Of a stretch of 6,697 nucleotides of DNA, positions 1-4,215 are shown in pieces. The DNA is from Actinomycetota bacterium (lineage in GTDB: Bacteria; Actinomycetota; Acidimicrobiia; Acidimicrobiales; Iamiaceae), in contig JADGOP010000133.1 of NCBI GenBank assembly GCA_017882935.1, positions 1-6,697 on the forward strand, read 5' to 3'. The notes beneath the pieces were generated by a model that worked only from the letters and a program-made list of their open reading frames with translations, did not search any database and was not told where the DNA came from. Within the stretch, counting starts at the first letter, position 1; every line of letters starts with the position of its first letter. A program made the position numbers and the translations under genes.

Positions 1-435
1 GCGGCCGGCAGGCATCGACGCCCCGGTTCTGACGTGGTTGGTCACCGGGTTGTAGATGTAGACCGTGCCCACCGAGGGCCGCGGCCACGCGCTCAACCCA
101 CCCAGGTAGTAGACGAGGCCGTTCAGCACCACGGCCTGGATGTGGTCGAGCGCCACGGGCAGCGGTGCCACCGTGTGCCAGGCGTTGGTGGCGGGGTCGT
201 AGGCCTCCTGCACGGTGGAGAGGCCGCCCGCGAGAAGGAACTCGTGCACCTCCGGGACGTAGACGTAGGACACCTCCTGGCGGGCGAAGCCGGCCGGTGC
301 GAGCGTGTGCCACGTGCCGCTGAGACAGCCCGATAGCAGCACGCTGAGGGCCGACACCGTGGCGAGCGCCGGCAGCACGTGGCGCGACCCGCGTCGCCGC
401 GTGTTGCCGGCGGGCGCCCGGGGTGGCCGGCTCAA
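1..435 (-). CDS. Kelch-repeat lipoprotein, N-terminal part (runs off the left edge)
   Basis: I found this by translating the minus strand; there is no ATG in frame, so an ATG-only ORF search misses it. 145 codons are visible and the frame is open to base 1. The likely start is TTG at 435-433, overlapping the upstream stop as TTGA. It gives an arginine-rich n-region (residues 1-19), a hydrophobic stretch VLPALATVSALSVLLSG (20-36) and Cys37 in a perfect lipobox LSGC, so the protein should be lipidated and face outward. The mature part is Kelch-like: GTWHTLAP, FLLAGG, EAYDPATNAWHTVAPLP, then GLVYYLGG, VYIYNPVTN and the start of another repeat. Kelch repeats form beta-propellers that bind partners or sugars; no catalytic residue is visible in this part. 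It resembles Kelch modules that I recall next to malectin/sorbosone-dehydrogenase-like secreted proteins, which fits its upstream neighbour. GTG at 378 is an alternative start, but it removes the basic n-region. The Kelch call is firm; the exact start is not. Confidence 0.85.
   Translation of the reverse strand, partial: MSRPPRAPAGNTRRRGSRHVLPALATVSALSVLLSGCLSGTWHTLAPAGFARQEVSYVYVPEVHEFLLAGGLSTVQEAYDPATNAWHTVAPLPVALDHIQAVVLNGLVYYLGGLSAWPRPSVGTVYIYNPVTNHVRTGASMPAGR
432..435 (-). other. TTGA stop/start overlap between the propeller and Kelch lipoprotein genes
   Basis: On the minus strand the bases TTGA (435-432) contain the TGA stop of the 1171-residue protein and, one base earlier, a TTG that opens the Kelch frame. 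This is the TTG counterpart of the common ATGA overlap used for translational coupling. A G-run (GGGGG, 447-443) lies 7 bases before the TTG and could serve as a weak ribosome-binding site. The Kelch frame has no stop for some distance upstream, so the TTG is the best choice but not proven. Confidence 0.55.
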
Positions 436-3400
436 CTCGGTGCCCCCGTGAAGGCCTCGAGCACACCCCAGGTGGCGGGGAAGGTCGGCCCTCCGGTCGA
501 GGTGGCGATGGTGCCGATGGCCAGGCCCCTGGTCGCGTTCGTGAGCCACGCGGCGGGGATCGCCGACGTGGCGCCCAGCAGGTGGAGGGGCCCGGCGACC
601 CCGCCCGTGACGACGCGGTACGAGGGCTGCACCGTCCCGGCGGCGGGGTCGACGGTGAGGTAGAGGTCGATCGAGTCGGGCCCGGGCATGGTGACCGGAG
701 CCACCGGCCGGGCGGTGTCGGCGCCGCCGACCTCCTGGAGGAACTGGATGCCCGGGGACCCGTTGTTGGCGCTGACCACGAGCTTGGCGTAGTTGTCCTG
801 GTCGCCCGTCCCGATGGAGAGGCCCATCGACTGGAACCCGGTGGGGGTGAGCCCTGCGAAGGGCCCGACGATGCGGGTGTGCGCGGTGAACGTGCCGGTG
901 TCGACGGGGTTGGCGTCGACGCCCCACTGGAAGGCATAGCGTTGGCTGTTGTTCGCGCCGTAGGCGTCGCCCGACGGGACCTGGTCGACCGTGAGGACCC
1001 CGGCCGCGCCGCCCACGGTCATCTTCGTGGCGTCGAAGAGCTTGTTGTAGTCGGTGACGCCGTCGGTCATGAGGCCGGTGAAGCCGAGGCCGAGGAGGCC
1101 GCCGGGGCACCCGCTCGGGAACGGCGTGGGGGCGCAGGGGTTCGAGGGGGCGCCGTTGGCCCACGAGTAGAGGACCGGGACGTGCGTGGTCACCCCGTCG
1201 GCCGGGTCGAGCGCGAACGGGTCGGAGGTGTCGGGGAGCCCGGCGCTGTCGTCGTTGGGGTCGTTGAGGTCGGAGACGAAGTTGCGGTTCCAGTCGTGGG
1301 GCGCGTCGGCGGCGTTGCAGGGGTCGGTGTGGTTGTCGATCTCGTCGGCGTTGGAGTAGCCGTCGTGGTCCTCGTCGAGGCTGATGCTGTAGGCGCCGCT
1401 GCACGGGGGTGGTGCGATGCCGCCGAAGTCGTTCGGCTCGAACACGTTGATCGCGCCGGTGGCGAAGTCGGGGACCCAGATGGTGCCGGGGAACGCCCCG
1501 CTGTCGCCCTGCGTGATCACGTCGAGCGGGTGGGTGCCGGCGTTGGTGAACAACGTCTGCGTCGACACGACCGCGGTGCCGGTGCTGTTGAGCCGGACGC
1601 GCAGGAGGCTCCCGTAGTAGCTCGACACCAGGAGGTCGCCCTTCGTCTGGTTGGCGAAGTTGGACGCGGTGTATTCCGCAATGCCGGTGGTGGCGGTGTT
1701 GAAGCTCGTGAGCGATCCGTTGCTGCCCGGCCCCCTCGAGTCGCACTCGACGGGATCGGCGACGAGGGCGGGGGACTGCGGGTTGGTGGTGTTGAAGGTG
1801 TTGGCGAGGTTCCCGCGGGTCGGGTTCGCGTGGCCGCCGTAGTAGCCGGGCCCGGTGACGAGGTGCAGCGAGTCGTTCTGGCTGGCCCCCGGCTCGTTGA
1901 CGGCGTTGGTGCAGGTGCCGCCGGACCCGGCCCCGACGGGGATGTCACCCCAGCCGGCGTTCGAGCCGTTGTCGACGACGTAGAGCTTTCCGAGCTGGCT
2001 CCGGGTCATGGCGTAGGGGTTGCGGTAGCCCGGTGAGTACACCTGCACCGGGCTGCCGGGGGTGATCTTCGCCTGGTGCCGCCCGAAGTCGCCGCCGAAG
2101 GGGCCCGTGAGCGTGGGGTGGTTCTCGTCGACGAGCGTGGGCAGGTCGTAGGTGCTGTTGCCGATGGCGTTGAGGTCGACGGTGAGGATGGCCCCGGAGT
2201 AGGCGTACTCGGGCAGGCCGTTGAAGTTGTGCGACGGCGCGCCCATGTTGGTGTTGCCCGCCTGGGCGACGTAGAGGGTGTTGGTCGACTGGTCGAGGAC
2301 CATGGTGTTGGTGGCATGGTTCTCCTCGGAGCGCGGGAGGCCGCGCACCAGGTCGCGCCGCTGCCACACGCCGCCGACGCTGGTGAGGCGCGAGACCACG
2401 CCCGAGTTGGTGTCGAGGGGGGTGGGCGTGCCGTCGACACCGCCACCGATGCGCGGGTCGCTCGACGTCACGTACAGGACGGGGCTCGACGCCGACCCGG
2501 TGACCAGCAGGCCGGTGACGAGGCGGGTGGTCACCGACGTGTTGAGGGTGCCGTCGTCGTCATGGTTGGGGATCTGCTGGACGAGTGGGATGGTCTCGGT
2601 GGCGGTCACGGCGTAGTTGTTGGGGCCGTTGCGGGCGATCGTGTACGCCTTGATGAGCCCGTCGAACTCGGCCACGTACAGGCGCCCGTCGGGGCCGAAC
2701 CGGATGGCGGTCGGGTCGGTCGACGAGGTGCCCGCGAGGGTGCTCTTGCCGAAGCCGATCTGGGGCAGCCCGTACGCCGAGAGCGTGCCGGCATCGGAGC
2801 CCACGTACACGGACGTGCCGTTGACGGCGGGGGAGGAGCGCACCGCGCCACCGGTGGAGGCCGACCAGAGGCTCGTGCACACGAGCGGCGTCCCACTGCA
2901 GCCCGTCACGCCGTTGGCGTCGTAGGCCGAGAGCTTCTGGTCGTCGGAACCCACGTAGACGACGCCGTTGCCGACCGCCGGCGCCGACTCGACAGGGCCT
3001 CCCGTGGTGGCGCTCCACGTCAGCGTTCCCGAGGCGGCGTCGTGGGCCTCGAGGCGGTTGGCCGAGCCGGAGCCTGCGAACACGGTGCCGTTGGCGACCG
3101 CCGGCGAGGTGGAGAGCGCGACTGCGGTGCCGCTCGACCACCGCGGCGCGCCCGTGGCGGGATCGAACGCGAACAGCGAGGCACCGGTGCCGCCACTGGT
3201 GGGGCACAGCGTGGCGTAGACGGCGCTGCCATTGACTGCCGGTGTGGGGCTCGCCGCGACGCACGATGCCGGGACGGGGGTCCCCGGCGCGGTGCGGCTC
3301 CAGGCGACGGCACCCGTGTCGGTCCGGTAGGCCGTGACCCGGGAGTCGGCGTAGGAGTCGACGTAGACGAAGCCGCCGACGATCGTGGGCGACGAGGCTG

Positions 3401-3947
3401 CGGTCGCGGGCGCGGGGGTGGCCCACACCGTGCTGCCGTCGCTCTCCCGGAAGGCATGGACCCCGAGGGTGCTGGTGACGTAGACGACGCCGCCCGAGGT
3501 GGTGGGGGTCGACCCGAGCCCCCCGAACGCCGCGTCGACGGTCACCGACCAGACGGGGCTCCCGGTGGCGGCATCGAACGCGTGCAGCTTGTGGTCGTCG
3601 GAGCCCACGTAGACCGTCGACCCGTCGACTGCCGGGGACGAGCGAACGGCGCCGCCGGTGGTGGCCGTCCACGACGGGACTCCCGTGGCGGCGTTCACCG
3701 CATACAGCTTGTGGTCGTCGGAGCCCACGTAGACCAGGCCGGCCGCGCGGGCCGGCGAGGAGGCGACCGGCCCGCCCGTCGTGGCCGCCCACTGCCGGAC
3801 GAGGCCGCTGGCGTTGGCGAGGGCGGCGCCGTCGGAGGTCGCGCCGAGGTGCCCCGGGCCTGCCCGGAACTGGACCCAGTCACAGCTGGTCGACAGGGCG
3901 GCAAGCAAGAGGAGGGCCACGAGCCGTGCCTTAAGACCGTCCGACAT
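432..3947 (-). CDS. Secreted double beta-propeller protein (PQQ-type + sorbosone dehydrogenase-like + TSP3 + ConA-like), probable lipoprotein
   Basis: 1171 residues. ATG at 3947-3945 follows a GGGAGGT ribosome-binding site and begins a signal peptide (basic 4-8, hydrophobic 9-18, Cys22 in STSC, a permissive lipobox). The mature protein opens with DWVQFRAGPG, typical of PQQ-type propellers. Residues 50-393 hold eight repeats of the form SSPAV..VYVGSDD.KL.A.DAATG..W. This repeat names a fold and does not prove PQQ binding. Residues 395-845 are a second propeller of the glucose/sorbosone dehydrogenase-like type, with GLPRSEENHATN (536-547), SPGYRNPYAMT (638-648), VVDNGSNAGWGD (657-668) and GYYGGHANPTRG (701-712). 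Residues 857-915 are Asp/Asn-rich, TSP3-like calcium sites (DEDHDGYSNADE, 858-869). Residues 950-1168 are concanavalin-A-like (GLGFTGLMTDG, MGLSIGTGDQDNYAKLV). I see no enzyme active site I can assign. The frame is open upstream to 4502, but that stretch overlaps the previous gene and is not coding. Domains are confident; the function is unknown, perhaps sugar or polymer binding at the surface. Confidence 0.92.
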   Translation of the reverse strand: MSDGLKARLVALLLLAALSTSCDWVQFRAGPGHLGATSDGAALANASGLVRQWAATTGGPVASSPARAAGLVYVGSDDHKLYAVNAATGVPSWTATTGGAVRSSPAVDGSTVYVGSDDHKLHAFDAATGSPVWSVTVDAAFGGLGSTPTTSGGVVYVTSTLGVHAFRESDGSTVWATPAPATAASSPTIVGGFVYVDSYADSRVTAYRTDTGAVAWSRTAPGTPVPASCVAASPTPAVNGSAVYATLCPTSGGTGASLFAFDPATGAPRWSSGTAVALSTSPAVANGTVFAGSGSANRLEAHDAASGTLTWSATTGGPVESAPAVGNGVVYVGSDDQKLSAYDANGVTGCSGTPLVCTSLWSASTGGAVRSSPAVNGTSVYVGSDAGTLSAYGLPQIGFGKSTLAGTSSTDPTAIRFGPDGRLYVAEFDGLIKAYTIARNGPNNYAVTATETIPLVQQIPNHDDDGTLNTSVTTRLVTGLLVTGSASSPVLYVTSSDPRIGGGVDGTPTPLDTNSGVVSRLTSVGGVWQRRDLVRGLPRSEENHATNTMVLDQSTNTLYVAQAGNTNMGAPSHNFNGLPEYAYSGAILTVDLNAIGNSTYDLPTLVDENHPTLTGPFGGDFGRHQAKITPGSPVQVYSPGYRNPYAMTRSQLGKLYVVDNGSNAGWGDIPVGAGSGGTCTNAVNEPGASQNDSLHLVTGPGYYGGHANPTRGNLANTFNTTNPQSPALVADPVECDSRGPGSNGSLTSFNTATTGIAEYTASNFANQTKGDLLVSSYYGSLLRVRLNSTGTAVVSTQTLFTNAGTHPLDVITQGDSGAFPGTIWVPDFATGAINVFEPNDFGGIAPPPCSGAYSISLDEDHDGYSNADEIDNHTDPCNAADAPHDWNRNFVSDLNDPNDDSAGLPDTSDPFALDPADGVTTHVPVLYSWANGAPSNPCAPTPFPSGCPGGLLGLGFTGLMTDGVTDYNKLFDATKMTVGGAAGVLTVDQVPSGDAYGANNSQRYAFQWGVDANPVDTGTFTAHTRIVGPFAGLTPTGFQSMGLSIGTGDQDNYAKLVVSANNGSPGIQFLQEVGGADTARPVAPVTMPGPDSIDLYLTVDPAAGTVQPSYRVVTGGVAGPLHLLGATSAIPAAWLTNATRGLAIGTIATSTGGPTFPATWGVLEAFTGAPS
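3585..3735. repeat. 31-bp exact repeat spaced 120 bp apart, encoding two adjacent propeller blades
   Basis: Bases 3585-3615 and 3705-3735 are identical over 31 bp and exactly 120 bp (40 codons) apart. They encode YVGSDDHKL in blades 1 and 2 of the N-terminal propeller. A third copy at 2932-2960 (blade 7, YVGSDDQKL) differs at only 2 of 29 bases, although it lies about 650 bp away. The identity extends to synonymous positions, so recent duplication or gene conversion between blades is more likely than protein-level selection alone. Confidence 0.85.
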
Positions 3948-3957
3948 CGGACCTCCC
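3939..3957 (-). promoter_or_regulatory. Ribosome-binding site and start codon embedded in an inverted repeat
   Basis: The minus strand reads GGGAGGT (3957-3951), then CCG, then the ATG (3947-3945). The 14 bases at 3952-3939, GTCCGATGTCGGAC, form a perfect inverted repeat of 6+6 bases. In RNA this gives GUCCG, loop AUGU, CGGAC, with the start codon in the loop and the end of the Shine-Dalgarno sequence in the stem. The Shine-Dalgarno match supports this start over the many upstream in-frame alternatives. A role in translational control is inference. Confidence 0.6.
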
Positions 3958-4003
3958 TGGCCGATCTCCCAGACGACGGCTGATGCCACCCGCCACAGAG
4001 GGT

Positions 4004-4029
4004 CCCGCTGGCGGTAGCCGCCACGCGGG
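4004..4029 (-). promoter_or_regulatory. Strong leader hairpin with competing pairing arms
   Basis: On the + strand CCCGC-TGGCGG (4004-4014), loop TAG, then CCGCCA-C-GCGGG (4018-4029) forms an 11-bp stem with one bulged base. The RNA from the minus strand forms the same stem about 60 bases before the start codon. Each arm has another possible partner. CCCGC in the RNA (4029-4025) can instead pair with GCGGG just upstream (4039-4035). CCGCCA (4014-4009) can pair with a second TGGCGG downstream (3995-3990). Mutually exclusive stems of this kind are typical of attenuators and RNA switches, but the high GC content makes coincidence possible. Confidence 0.4.
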
Positions 4030-4040
4030 TCTCGCCCGCA

Positions 4041-4069
4041 ATGATCGCACGTTCCGGGGCTGGCGTCTA
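4041..4069 (-). promoter_or_regulatory. Weak sigma-70-type promoter candidate for the propeller lipoprotein gene
   Basis: The minus strand reads TAGACG (4069-4064), 17 bases, then GATCAT (4046-4041). Each hexamer matches 4 of 6 consensus bases (TTGACA and TATAAT) at the ideal spacing. GATCAT lies in one of the few A/T-richer spots of the gap. Transcription would start near 4034 and leave a leader of roughly 87 bases before the ATG. Matches this weak arise by chance. Confidence 0.28.
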
Positions 4070-4077
4070 CGGGGCGT

Positions 4078-4116
4078 CGGGATGACGATTCGGGGTCGGG
4101 AACCACGATGCGGGGT
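4078..4116. repeat. Two adjacent imperfect direct repeats (19 and 20 bp), possible operator
   Basis: On the + strand, CGGGATGACGATTCGGGGT (4078-4096) is followed at once by CGGGAACCACGATGCGGGGT (4097-4116). The units share CGGG, ACGAT and CGGGGT in the same order. The core CGGGG recurs at 4055, 4070, 4091 and 4111, the last two 20 bases apart, about two helical turns. They lie just upstream (in the minus direction) of the promoter candidate, where activator or repressor sites are expected. No known regulator's motif is recognised. Confidence 0.4.
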
Positions 4117-4145
4117 GAACGGCGGGTGACACGCCGCAGCCGCCG

Positions 4146-4197
4146 CGGCCGACCGGATCGTGGCGGGGCGCGCGGCAGGGCGCCGCAGGCTCGGCCG
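4146..4197 (-). terminator. Possible GC-rich terminator structure after the GGDEF-EAL gene
   Basis: CGGCCGA (4146-4152) and TCGGCCG (4191-4197) are reverse complements and enclose a second inverted repeat, GCGGC (4172-4176) with GCCGC (4182-4186). Together they could fold into a nested stem-loop about 20 bases after the stop codon. There is no T-tract on the minus strand, so it is not a classical intrinsic terminator. Such inverted repeats are also easy to find by chance in sequence this rich in G and C. Confidence 0.22.
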
Positions 4198-4215
4198 GGG
4201 CTCAGGTGCGGGGGG

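Larger units (their letters stand above)
3948..4215 (-). other. Regulatory intergenic region between the GGDEF-EAL gene and the propeller lipoprotein gene
   Basis: This 268-bp gap holds no credible gene. Reading along the minus strand from the stop of the GGDEF-EAL gene it contains: a GC-rich set of inverted repeats (4146-4197), adjacent direct repeats (4078-4116), a weak promoter candidate (4041-4069), a strong hairpin with alternative partners (4004-4029), and the ribosome-binding site of the next gene. The length and the density of repeats suggest that the downstream lipoprotein gene has its own transcriptional control and does not depend only on read-through. I compared the leader by eye with what I remember of cyclic-di-GMP riboswitches and saw no match. 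Confidence 0.55.

Noticed and set aside
389..396. Twin-arginine signal in the Kelch lipoprotein n-region (TRRRGSR)
   Set aside because: There are consecutive arginines, but the Phe/Leu positions of the Tat motif are not met; an ordinary Sec lipoprotein signal is the simpler reading.
423..2036. Long + strand reading frame (537 codons) antisense to the propeller gene
   Set aside because: Composition is Gly/Val/Arg/Glu-rich without recognisable domains; long open antisense frames are expected opposite genes with extreme G/C third positions.
2076..3983. Long + strand reading frame (635 codons) antisense to the N-terminal part of the propeller gene
   Set aside because: Same artefact: low-complexity Gly/Arg/Ala/Val translation, no domain, and it mirrors the repeats of the true gene.
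4041..4055. ECF-type -35 element GGAAC on the minus strand (4055-4051)
   Set aside because: No matching -10 element lies 16-17 bases downstream.
3960..4060. Cyclic-di-GMP riboswitch in the leader of the propeller gene
   Set aside because: I looked for it because of the upstream GGDEF-EAL gene, but the conserved GGCAAACC-like and GGUAGC-like elements of the class I motif as I remember it are absent.
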